Assembly: GCA_003254885.1 (NCBI GenBank)
Contig: QANT01003079.1
Coordinates: forward strand, 1-64,000
Length of the DNA: 64,000 nt
Reading direction: 5' to 3'
Origin: Purshia tridentata
Taxonomy: Eukaryota; Streptophyta; Magnoliopsida; Rosales; Rosaceae
A program made the translations under genes and the position numbers. This document shows positions 44,601-55,600 of this stretch, piece by piece. The notes under the pieces were generated by a model, which searched no databases, was not told the DNA's origin, and worked only from the letters and a program-made list of their open reading frames with translations. Numbering within the stretch: the first letter of the stretch is position 1; each line of letters starts with the position of its first letter.

Positions 44601-47438
44601 AGTGCCATACAGGTATTGTATAAGATATTGCCTGTAGCATGACAGAATTCTTTAGAGAAGTTTGTTATGGCACTAGAAATGACATTTAGTTTCACATTGG
44701 TGAGCTTCACTGCCTACATATGAACATGTGTGATGTATATGTATCAAGATATGTCAAGCAGTAATCTAACAAACAATCACCAGCCTCAATTTGTAACTTC
44801 TGAATAGTTGTGGAAAAATGAAAGTAATTTGTAGTGATAAAAGTCCTTGTGTTTTTTTCAGGCAAATATGCTTGAAGGAGGGGGAAAAACACCAATACTC
44901 AATCCTCTTGAACTTGAGGATATTGGATATAAACTTGTGGCTTATCCGCTTTCCTTGATTGGGGTATCTATTCAAGCAATGCAGGTAACATGCCTACACC
45001 TTTTTCTTTTCAAATTAAGTTCATGAATGAAAGAGAAGGTCAACTCTTGGACATGCTATAATTGTGCTACTATAAAAAGGTTTAAAACAGTTATGACTAT
45101 AGATCTTTGATTTTCTTACATGACATAATGATGTGGTACAAAACTGAAAACATAGCAACAGCCAACAAAATAATTTCTTATACACTAGATGTACAATCTG
45201 GAAGTGTCTAAGTTGGGCCAGAACTTTAAAATTTCTGTATCTTTTGGAGCTTTTTTGTCAATCCCCATCGAAATGGAATTGCTTTCAATATATTAATGAA
45301 AAAAGACAATTTTGTTCCATGCTGTTTCCATTGCATCAATTTGAGGCATACATTGTTATTTTATTTAGTTATGGCTGCTACAAAATTTATGAAGTGAAAT
45401 AGTAACAATTTGTAATCTTATACGTTTAAATATAAGGTACTTTGTAACCAATCGTGATTGTTAAAGTATCTTGTAACATATTTTGTTAGATAGATAGTTT
45501 CCAATGCAATTAAGTTGGATCCAAATGCATAATTTACCCAGAATCTTAAGGTATGATAACCAAGTCTGTCATCATGCTCAATTTGATAAAAACCATGCAT
45601 GTTGGTGTGCTTTTCAGAAGTGTTACTTGTCTAGAATTCACTAATTTAGAATATTACTTCATGGTAAGGAACATATATGAATTAACTGCAGGAAGCGCTA
45701 GCTGGTATCAGAGGAGGTCGTATCCCTCCTCCTGGAAGCATGCCATCCTTTGATGAGGTTAAGGAAATCCTAGGGTTCAATAGTTATTATGAAGAAGAAA
45801 AGCGGTATTCTACCAGCATCAGTCAGCAGTCTTCAGCAAGATGTGAGTAATTTTGCATATGACACACTTCATTACTGTGTACTCTCCGCAGATGGGATCA
45901 CGATATTTCTTTCTCACTTGGCCTTTAACATGAAGTTGTCTAAAATTAGATTATTAGCTGGAAGTCCAATGTTTTTTCCCTGTTTTGATGAAAGTTGATT
46001 ACTTACCACAGCTGAGTTAAAACTGGATTTAACATTACAGGATGAATGGCTCTTTGGAAGATAAATTTCTACATGTTTTCATTAATATTGACCAATATTA
46101 GCCTCCCACCCAAAGTTCTATAGATTTAGATAATCATGTTCTGTTTCTTAGTTCTTATACATAAAGGTTATTTTCCAGTGACCAGTAGTGTATACAGTCT
46201 TCAAAGGAGGGATGCAGAGCAGAAAGATCAGAGTCCTCAAGATCCCATTGTAGAAGTTATAACACCTGACGTGTACAATAACTATGGTGCAGATGGTTCC
46301 AGGGGTCCATTTTCTGGGATCTGGTCTCGGACATTGAGAATCAAAATAACTGGAAGAGATGGATTTGAGAAACTTGATGTTAGGATTCCTGTAAGTCATC
46401 TATCCTTCTTGGCCCTATATATCACAGTAGTTTTGATAATAATTTAGATTCCCTTCGTGTGCTTCCGCTGTTAGAACTGAACTATTTTACAAAAACAAAA
46501 ACGAAAAAAAAAAACCCAGTAATATAATGGTGAAGCCTTAACTGTTTTATAAAAAGAAAATCATCTCGGGGAAATGTACTATAAACCCCATTTCTTTTTG
46601 TTTCTATAAAATTAGTAGATTTCTGAAAAATGACAAAAATTCAGCTAACTTATTGGCAGATGAATCAGAATAGAACAGGCAATCTAATTTGCGACTGGCA
46701 TATGTTGATGTTTAATACACACACTCGCTTTATGATAAAGCACCTGAACCATTTTGTATAAGTGATATTACACTGCCAGCTTTATTTTATTTTTTATTAA
46801 CTATTTCCAATTTTAAAAAGTTAAAAAAATTTATCCTGGCATATTTTTGTAGTGCATAAGGTTTGGGCGGCATAATAAATTTCATTAAAGCCTTAACCTT
46901 TTCCTGGTATATAGGAAGAAAGAGTAAAAGTTTTACAATAGAAAAAATCACAAAATAGAAAAAGTAACACTGATCTCAAACGCTCTCACATGCAAGAAGA
47001 TTCCCATGGAGCGCAACTTGTAGAACGCTGAAAATTAGGACCTTTTTTTTTCGGTCAAAAGCTGAAAATTTGAAAATCACAGGTTCCGAATTATTGCCTA
47101 CATGAATTCTCTGCACGCTAGTTATGCTACTTCAGATTGTCTTATGAAATGATGTTTTTTTTTTTCTTTGTTATATTACATTTTGACAGGCTGGATTCTT
47201 GGAAGGAATCACAAATATAGTTCCAGGTATTATTCATGTTCTCCAAACTTAATGAAAATCAGTAATTACTGCAGACTAGTAGTATGGTATAAGTGAAAGT
47301 AACACATGTTTTCATACAGCTCTCGGGGGTGTAAACATCAAAGAACTGTTGAGTGGGGCAGCTGATGAAATGGGAGGGAAGCTATTGTTAGATTTTAACG
47401 ACACCATCGGTGATAGAATTCAAGTTTTTCTAGAGTAA
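39056..47438 (+). CDS. PEP mutase / isocitrate lyase superfamily protein, plastid, with C-terminal extension
   Basis: Eight exons: 39056-39425, 41358-41569, 42644-42925, 44862-44984, 45692-45842, 46179-46390, 47190-47226 and 47320-47438, 501 residues. The N terminus (MNLQAHALSRDCNLSVSLHH, Ser-rich) looks like a transit peptide. The mutase barrel follows: LPGVHQGPACFDALSAKLVE, FTSGFSISAARLGLPDTGF, the metal-binding IGDGDNGYGNA, EDQVSPKACGHTQGRKVV, VIVARSDSR and NMLEGGGKTPILNPLELEDI. The family includes carboxyvinyl-carboxyphosphonate phosphorylmutase and petal-death-type oxaloacetate/2-alkylmalate lyases; the true substrate is unknown. From about residue 380 there is an extension (VEVITPDVYNNYGADGS, WSRTLRIKITGRDGFEKLDV, LEGITNIVPALGGVNIKELL) not needed for the barrel and seen in one plant subgroup. 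The in-frame stretch before the ATG begins with TTG and is not used as the start. Intron 1 is about 1.9 kb and carries a copia fossil. Confidence 0.92.
40590..40929 (+). mobile_element. Copia LTR-retrotransposon fossil in an intron
   Basis: About 150 bases read like the very end of a copia polyprotein (RNase H end; the VPSGKQLAHILTKA-type region). These are followed by a purine-rich GAGGGGGAAG tract at about 40732 and an LTR-like segment from about 40747 to 40929 beginning TGG and ending ACA. Only this 3' end is present, so it is broken and truncated. Age cannot be given because there is no second LTR here. Confidence 0.7.
41596..41639. repeat. (TC)n(AC)n compound microsatellite in an intron
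   Basis: A TC run passes into an AC run, 27 bases after exon 2 of the mutase-like gene. Confidence 0.9.
47027..47070. mobile_element. Tiny poly(T) insertion with 10-bp target duplication, in an intron
   Basis: GCTGAAAATT (47027-47036) is repeated at 47061-47070. Between them is AGGACC, a T9 run and CGGTCAAAA. It has the same architecture as the insertions at 12087 and 19163. Confidence 0.5.
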
Positions 47439-48100
47439 ATCCATTGATTTTTAGTTTACAGTTTAATTGCTAAATGTATTCTCTTTATAACATGATTTTG
47501 CAACCAGAACTTGGTATTCTTTCTGTTAAAGGTTGTGAAAAATCACATAAAAAAAGTCATGAAAATGTAGTTACATAAAAATTATCATGAGATTATTGTA
47601 AAAGACTGCTATTGGCATTATAACCCATCAATGTGTTGAAGCCATGTATTTCTTTTGTTTGTCATGTTGGAGTCATCTTTGATGTTAGAGAATAAATAAT
47701 GTTATTTGTACACATAAAACTGATCACTTTAGCTGATCACCTTCGGTGGTAGTTGAATGGCAATGTCATATAGATTAATGAGGTATTTTAAATTTCTATT
47801 TTTTCTCTAATAATCCTCTGTAATTGTATAAAATAAAATAAAAAAATGAAAAAGAAAAAAGGAATCGTCATCGAATCTACATACAAGGCTGCCTGGACTG
47901 TAGCCTATGTGAAGTTTTAATTGTTTTTCGCATGCCTAGCTAAGTTTTTATAACTAGCTGACCGGGCCCACTTTGTTTCCACTTTCCGCCCCATACCAAT
48001 TCATGTGCCAAGCTCCAACTCTCCAACACTCTTAACAGCCGATCTCTCATTTGGGAGATCCCAAAATTTACCAAATTTTATTTTAAGGTTAATTTTAAGA
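47439..48100. other. 3' region of the mutase-like gene and intergenic DNA
   Basis: No gene recognised. AT-rich, with the likely polyadenylation region just after 47438. Confidence 0.45.
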
Positions 48101-48560
48101 ATTTTTGAAAATTTATTTGAGAAATAAAAGATTTTGGGTAATTTTTAATTTCTGTTTTAAAATTTGTTTGACCCCAAGGTTGATGTTTATATTTAGTGGA
48201 TTTTTGGTTTTGGCTTTGGACCCCTTTGATAGGCCTAAAGTCCACGAGTTTGTAGACGTGAACCATTTGTAAATCTATGGTTTGAATTTTATGGATGTGT
48301 GAAGTGAGATATTTTTGTAAATTTGTATTTTATGAATTTTAAATTTCAAAGTCAGTTTTTTTTTTAAAACCATGTCTCTCTCTCTCTCTCTCATTTCACT
48401 CACTCTCTCTTCTGTGATCTTTCGATCTCTCTCGATTTTTCCTTCTAGTTGGAGCTTCCACTAGTGCATTTAGTGATGGCTGTCAGAGATTTTTGGCCAG
48501 CCGAACTTGGTAGTTCCATCTAGGACTAAATGGTTCGTGTGGGGTTGTGGCATGTCCAAA
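48100..48560 (+). mobile_element. LTR-derived fragment (gypsy-type family)
   Basis: It contains the shared LTR core in degenerate form: CTTTGGACCCCTTTGATAGG, then CCACGAGTTTGTAGACGTG, then a TATGGTTTGAA segment, GTGTGAAGTGAGAT and TTTGTAAATTTG, followed by a CT-rich tract from about 48374. No internal region or second LTR was seen, so it is a broken piece. Confidence 0.55.
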
Positions 48561-49907
48561 TGGTTACATCATCTCCCTACACAAGTCCGCACAGTTGAGT
48601 CACTATAGCACCTTGAATTTGTGGGTTACATTAATTTTATTATTTAATATGTTCAACCTCATTCTTAAGGTTTGTTTAAAGCAATTATAAAATTTCCTTT
48701 AAATGATTTGATTCTAAATTCTTAAGAGAAACCATAATATTTTCTTAAGAACAAGCCTAATAATTGAAAAAAAAGAAGATAAAGACATGCTAAACAACCT
48801 ATGCTATTTGAAAACAATGGAGAGGCTTGTGGTATTGCTCTTGGATTTTTCTCGGGGTCAAAGTTGTGTTCTTGGTGACTGAATACCTTTATTTATAGTG
48901 GAGAAACCTAAAATTGGTGCATTCCATCCCAAGAATCATGATTCTTCAAGAGTTTGTAATAGGTAAAAATCAAGGGTTTATGACTGGTGATCTTCCTTGG
49001 GTAGGAGTTGCCTTCTTTGATCATATCTCGATGACTTGGGCTGAGCCCGAAATGATTCTAGAAACTAGGCTTTTTTGACTGATTCTTAGCCCAATTCCCT
49101 ATTGGTCCATTTTTGGCCGCTGACTTTTTTCATTTATTGGGCCGAGCTCGTGACAACCCAACTTTCCATTCAGCCCAGACCCATTTATAAAACATTGCAA
49201 AATTAAGCCCAAACAGTATGCTGCTAAATAAGTAATAAAATACTTGCTCTTGTTAAAAACTACTATGTGATAAACCTGATTATGAACTTTATCATGAAAC
49301 CAATATGGGGAATCCTAAGTAAATCTATGCAGATATCATGCCACTTTTTAAGATGTATTGAAACTTGGAGATTACTGATGTTGGATACATATAACTGAAT
49401 AAGATAACCAAAATCAATATGACTAGTTCTTGCTTCCCATTATGCTCATAATTGAAATGCAAGTTTCATAATCTTGCATATTGATGCGAATAAGTACTGC
49501 TATGCTGATATATGGATTCTAGTCACATGAACTTGGTTTTGTACAAAAAAAATGGTTGTAATATTTCCGTGACAATGTCCATGCCAGGTTTAGGATCAGT
49601 AATTGACTGGTACAATGCATTTTTCACTTTTATTTCTAACGTAAGCTCCAAGGCTTCATATCAAGTCTTCATTGACAATTAGCTTGCTTAAGTAGTGTCT
49701 GTCAGGCAGAACCGATGTTGCCTGATAGGAACTTCCCCCATATTGCTATCAATGTCTTCATGTCACACGAACTCTTAACATTACACCACTGCATCTATCT
49801 CACTATTATAAGGATCTTCTTACCTTACTATTTAGGGAAAAATTTTCAAATAGGATACGTAATTTGAAGTCAATCTTAGTTTAGGACACAAATTTGGATT
49901 TGTGTTA
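48561..49907. other. Intergenic DNA, nothing identified
   Basis: No gene or RNA gene recognised. Short frames only. Confidence 0.45.
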
Positions 49908-52476
49908 AGCCCCATTTGGGATTGTAGTGAGAGATCCAAAAACTGTTGTGAATGACAATTCTAGGTCACTCACAATAGTTTTGGTGTTTGGTAAAAATTT
50001 AAAAACTATAGCGAGTAATTATTTGAGGTTACTCACTACAAATATTTACTACAATTTGAAACCTGTTTTTCAAAACTGTAGTGAGTGACAATTGTAGCCA
50101 AAATTATTTTTATCCAATCTATCCTCACTTTTTTAATAAAATGACGACTATTATCCTCCTTTTTTGCCAACCGGGCACGTCTTGGCGGAAAATTGCACCA
50201 AATTGGATTGAGTACGCACCGAAGTGATGTTTTCGCGCCTTCTAAACACGAAATGTGCTCCTTTAAGGCTAGAACGCTAATCCAAGCATGAGAAAGTGCT
50301 TCCCCATGTCTTTCTTGCCAACCGATAACGTTTTGGTGCAACTTTAACCAAATTATACAGAGTGCGCACCGAAATGACTTCTTCGTTCATTCCTAACACC
50401 CAAAGTGGTTCTTTAGAGCTGGCACGCTAATTGAGACATTAGAGAGTGCTTCCTCACCTCTTTCTTGCCAATCGGGCACGTTTTGGTGCAGTTTGGGCAA
50501 AGTTAGACTGAGTATGCACCGAAATGACGTATTCGTGCACTCTTAGCACCTAAAGTTGTTCTTTGGGGCTTGAACGCTTATCGACACATGAGAGAGTGCT
50601 TCCCCATGTATTTCTTTCCAATGGCGATCGTTTTGGTGCAACTTTCATCGAATTGGACTCAGTGTGCACCGAAACAACGTTTTCGTACATTCTTAAGACC
50701 TCCAGTGGTTCCTTAGGGTTAGCACGCTATTTTCGAGACATGTGAAAGTGCTTCCTTATGTCTTTCTAGCCCACCACGGAAGTTTTGGTGCAATTTGGAC
50801 GAATCTCGACTGAGTACGCGCCGAAATGATGTTTTCGTGCATTCTTAACACCTAAAGTGGTTCTTTAGGGCTGGCACGCTATCGGGACATGAGAACGTGC
50901 GTCCTAGTGTCCTTCTTGCCAACCGGGCACGTTTTGATGCAATTTAGACGAAAGTAGACTGAGTGTGCACTGAAATGAGGTTTTAGTTCCTTCTTAACAT
51001 AAAATGTGCTTCTTGCCAACCGCGCACATTTTGGTGCGACTTTAACCAAGTCGTGCACAGTGTGCACCGAAATGACGTTCCACGCATTCTTAACACCTAA
51101 ACTGGTTCGTTGGGGTTAGAACGCTAATCCAAACAAGAGAAAGTGCTTCCTCATGTCCTTATTGCCAACCGGGGACGTTTCGGTGCAATGGAAACAAAAT
51201 TGGGTTGAAGAGGCACCGAAATGGGGTCTTCGTACGTTCTTATCCAAAGCATGTGCTTCTTGAGGGCTAGAACGCTAATCCAAGAATGAGAAAGTGCTTC
51301 CCCACATCTTTCTTGCCAACCGAGCACGTCTTGGCGGAAAATTGCACTAAATTGGATTGAGTACGCACCGAAGTGATGTTTTCGCGCTTCTAAACACGAA
51401 ATGTGCTTCTTTCGGGCTAGAACGCTAATCCAAACATGAGAAAGTGCTTCCCCATGTCTTTCTTGCCAACCGATAACGTTTTGGTGCAACTTTAACCAAA
51501 TTGTACAGAGTGCGCACCGAAATGACTTCTTCGTTCATTCCTAACACCCAAAGTGGTTCTTTAGGGCTGGCACGCTAATCGAGACATTAGAGAGTGCTTC
51601 CTCACCTCTTTCTTGCCAATCGGGCACGTTTTGGTGCAGTTTGGGCCAGGTTAGACTGAGTATGCACCGAAATGACGTATTCGTGCACTCTTAGCACCTA
51701 AAGTTGTTCTTTGGGGCTTGAACGCTTATCGAGACATGAGAGAGTGCTTCCCCATGTCTTTCTTTCCAACGGCGAGCGTTTTGGTGCAACTTTCATCGAA
51801 TTGGACTCAGTGTGCACCGAAACGACGTTTTCGTACATTTTTAAGACCTCCAGTGGTTCCTTAGGGTTAGCACGCTATTTTCGAGACATGTGAAAGTGCT
51901 TCCTTATGTCTTTCTAGCCCACCACGGAAGTTTTGGTGCAATTTGGACTGAGTACGCGCCGAAATAATGTTTTCGTGCATTCTTAACACCTAAAGTGGTT
52001 CTTTAGGGTTGGCACGCTAATCGAGACATGAGAACGTGCGTATGTTATATGTATGATATATGTGATGGTAGATATACTTTTAATATAACTATTTTATATT
52101 GATATTACTAATTATAATATTTTATTTGTACCATTAAAATTTAAATATTCCTTCAAAAAAATATGCATACTTATTTAATAATTTTGCTTTGTGGTCTATA
52201 ATTTTAATGCTAATATAAATTTGTAGACCAAAAATTATAAACTAATTGAATGTCTTTTTTTCAAATAAATAAGTCAAAAAACTTTTGTCATCATGTTCAT
52301 TTTAGTAATTATGAATAGTCACAATAGTTTTATATTACAATTTACCAAGCATCTTCATACTACTTTTGTACTCACAGCACTTTTGAAAACATAGTTTATC
52401 AAACACTCAGCTGACATTACTTCACAGCTGTATTACTTCACTACAGCTTTTTCTCACTACAATACCAAACTAAGCC
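49908..52476. mobile_element. Terminal-inverted-repeat element carrying satellite sequence
   Basis: The left end AGCCCCATTTGGGATTGTAG is followed by TGAGAG. In reverse complement the right end is GGCTTAGTTTGGTATTGTAG followed by TGAGAA. These are inverted repeats of about 24 bases. Subterminal copies of (T)GTAGTGA and ACTGT/GCTGT words are present on both sides. TTA precedes the left end and GTA follows the right end, so PIF/Harbinger is possible but hAT is not excluded. The interior from about 50160 to 52040 is the 150-bp satellite; no transposase frame is visible. Confidence 0.6.
50160..52040. repeat. 150-bp satellite, block 1
   Basis: Tandem monomers of about 150 bp, recognised by successive GCACCGAAATGA-type words at 50216, 50366, 50516, 50666 and 50818. 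Each monomer also carries CTTGCCAACCGGGCACGTTT, a GTGCAA(T/C)TT(T/G) word, GGTTCTTTAGGG and a CTAATC-GAGACATGAG-GTGCTTCC segment. A longer unit of 1148 bp is duplicated (50163-50930 matches 51311 onward). There are about 12 monomers. Confidence 0.9.
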
Positions 52477-52479
52477 GTA

Positions 52480-52640
52480 GTATATGACACATATTTACGA
52501 TTTGTGGTGCTAAAGGACAATCTGTCAACTCCGTTACATTTCTGTTAAAAATAGATCATGTGTCACACATATGACCAATTTTTATGGGAACAATTCACCT
52601 GTGTATTTAAAAAATACTAATAAAAAAACTGATGTGCAAT
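52480..52640. other. Spacer between the two satellite blocks
   Basis: Unique-looking AT-rich sequence outside the inverted-repeat element. A GACACATATTTACGATTTGTG stretch (in parts from 52488) resembles GACACAAATTTGGATTTGTG just left of the element (49884), so the flanks may be an old duplication. Confidence 0.4.
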
Positions 52641-55600
52641 TGAAATGAAATTGGGTTGAGGAGGCACCGAAATGGGGTTTTCGTGCGTTCTTATCCAAAG
52701 CATGTGCGTCTTGAGGGCTAGAACGCTAATCCAAGAATGAGAAAGTGCTTCCCCACATCATTCTTGCCAACCGCACACGTCTGGGCAGAAATTGCACCAA
52801 ATTGGATTGAGTATGCACCGAAATGATGTTTTCGTGCCTTCTAAAGACAAAATGTGCTTCTTTACGGCTTGAATGCTAAACCAAGCATGAGAAAGTGCTT
52901 CCCCATGTCTTTCTCTCCAACCAGTAACGTTTTTGTGCAACTTTAACCAAATTGTACGGAGTGCGCACCAAAATGACATCTTCGTTATTCCTAACACCCA
53001 AAGTGGTTCTTTAGGGCTAGCACGCTAATCGAACATTAGAGAGTGCTTCCCCACATCTTTCTTGCCAACTGGGCTGGTCTTGGCGAAAATTGCACCAAAT
53101 TGGATTGATTATGCACTGAAATGATGTTTTCGTGCCTTGTAAAAAAGAAATGTGCTTTTTTAGGGCTAGAATGCTAATCCAACCATGAGAAAGTGCTTCC
53201 TCACATCATTCTTGCCAACCAGGCACGTCTGGGCAGAAATTCCACCAAATTGGATTGAGTATGCACCGAAATGATGTTTTTGTGCCTTCTAAAGACAAAA
53301 TGTAATTCTTTACGGCTTGAATGCTAATCCAAGCATGAGAAAGTGCTTCCCCATGTCTTTCTCTCCAACCAGTAACGTTTTTGTGCAACTTTAACCAAAT
53401 TGTACGGAGTGCGCACCAAAATGACATCTTCGTTATTCCTAACACCCAAAGTGGTTCTTTAGGGCTAGCACGCTAATCGAACATTAGAGAGTGCTTCCCC
53501 ACATCTTTCTTGCCAACCGGGCTCGTCTTGGCGGAAATTGCACCAAATTGGATTGACTATGCACCGAAATGATGTTTTCGTGCCTTGTAAAAAAGAAATG
53601 TGCTTTTTTAGGGCTAGAATGCTAATCCAACCATGAGAAAGTGCTTCCCCACATCATTCTTGCCGACCAGGCACGTCTGGGCAGAAATTGCACCAAATTG
53701 GATTGAGTATGCACCGAAATGATGTTTTCGTGCCTTCTAAAGACAAAATGTGCTTCTTTACGGCTTGAATGCTAATCAAAGCATGGGAAAGTGCTTCCCC
53801 ATGTCTTTCTCTCCAACCAGTAACGTTTTTGTGCAACTTTAACCAAATTGTACAGAGTGCGCACCAAAATGACATCTTCGTTATTCCTAACACCCAAAGT
53901 GGTTCGTTAGGGCTAGCACGCTAATCGAACATTAGAGAGTGGTTCCCCACATCTTTCGGGCTAGTCTTGGCGGAAATTGCACCAAATTGGATTGACTATG
54001 CACCGAAATGATGTTTTTGTGCCTTGTAAAAAAGAAATGTGCTTCTTTAGGGCTAGAATGCTAATCCAACCATGAGAAAGTGCTTCCCCACATCATTCTT
54101 GCCAACCGGGCACGTCTTGGCGGAAATTGCACCAAATTGGATTGAGTACGCACCGAAATGATGTTTTCGTGCCTTCTAAACACAAAATGTGCTTCTTTAG
54201 GGCTTCAATGCTAATCCAAGCAGGAGAAAGTGCTTCCTCCGGTCTTTCTTGCCAACTGGTAATGTTTTGGTACAACTTTAACCAAATTGTACGGAGTGCG
54301 CACCGATATGACGTCTTCGTTCATTGCTAACACCCAAAGTGATTCTTTAGGGCTAGCATGCTAATCGAGACATTAAAGAGTGCTTTCTCACCTCTTTCTT
54401 GCCAGTCGGGCACGTTTTGGGGCAATTTGGACCAAGTTAGACTGTGTATTCACGCACTCTTAGCACCTAAAGTTATTCTTTGGGGCTTGAACCCTTATCG
54501 AGACATGAGAGAGTGCTTCCCATTGTCTTTTTATCCAACGGGGAGCGTTTTCGTGCAACTTTCATCGAATTAGACTCAGTGTGCACCGAAATGACGTTTC
54601 GTGCATTCTTAAGACCTCAACTAGTTCGTTAGGGTTAGCACGCTATTATCGAGACATGAGAAAGTGCTTCCTTATGTCTTTCTTGCCCACCACGGAAGTT
54701 TTGGTGCAATTTGGATGAATTTGGACTGAGTACGCACCGAAAAGATATTTTTGTTCATTCTTAACACCTAAAGGGTTTCTTTAGGGGTGGCACGCTAATT
54801 GAGACATGAGAACGTGCGTCCTCATGTCCTTCTTGCCAACCAGGCACGTTTTGATACAATTTAGACAAAAGTAGACTGAGTGTGCACTTAAATGAGGCTT
54901 TAGTAACTTCTTAACACGAAATGTGCTTCTTGAGGGCTAGAACGTTAATCCAAGCATGAGAACGTGCTTCTTGCCAACCGCGCACGTTTTGGCGCAACTT
55001 TAACCAAGTCATGCACATTGTGCACCGAATTGACGTTCCATGCATTCTTAATACCTAAACTAGTTAGTTTAGGCTACAATGCTAACCTAAACTTCTTCAT
55101 GTCCTTTTTGCCAACCGGGGACGTTTTGGTGTAATTGACACGAAATTGGGTTGAGGAGGCACCGAAATAGCATTTTCGTGAGTTCTTATCCAAAGCATAT
55201 GCATCTTGAGGGCTAGAACACTATTCCAAGAATGAGAAAGTGCTTCCCCACATCATTCTTGCCAACCGGGCACGTTTTGGCGGAAATTGCACCAAATTGG
55301 ATTGAGTATGCACCTAAATAATTTTTTCATGCCTTCTTATCCAAAGCATGTGCTTCTTGGGGGCCAGAACGCTAATCCAAGAATGAGAAAGTGCTTCCCC
55401 ACATCTTTCTTGCCAACCGTGCTCGTCTTGGCGGAAATTGCACCAAATTGGATTGACTATGCAACGAAATGATGTTTTCGTGCCTTCTTTAGGGCTAGAA
55501 TGCTAAACCAAGCATGAGAAAGTGCTTCCCCACATCATTCTTGCCAACCGGGCACGTCTTGGCGAAAATTCCACCAAATTGGATTGAGTACACACCTAAA

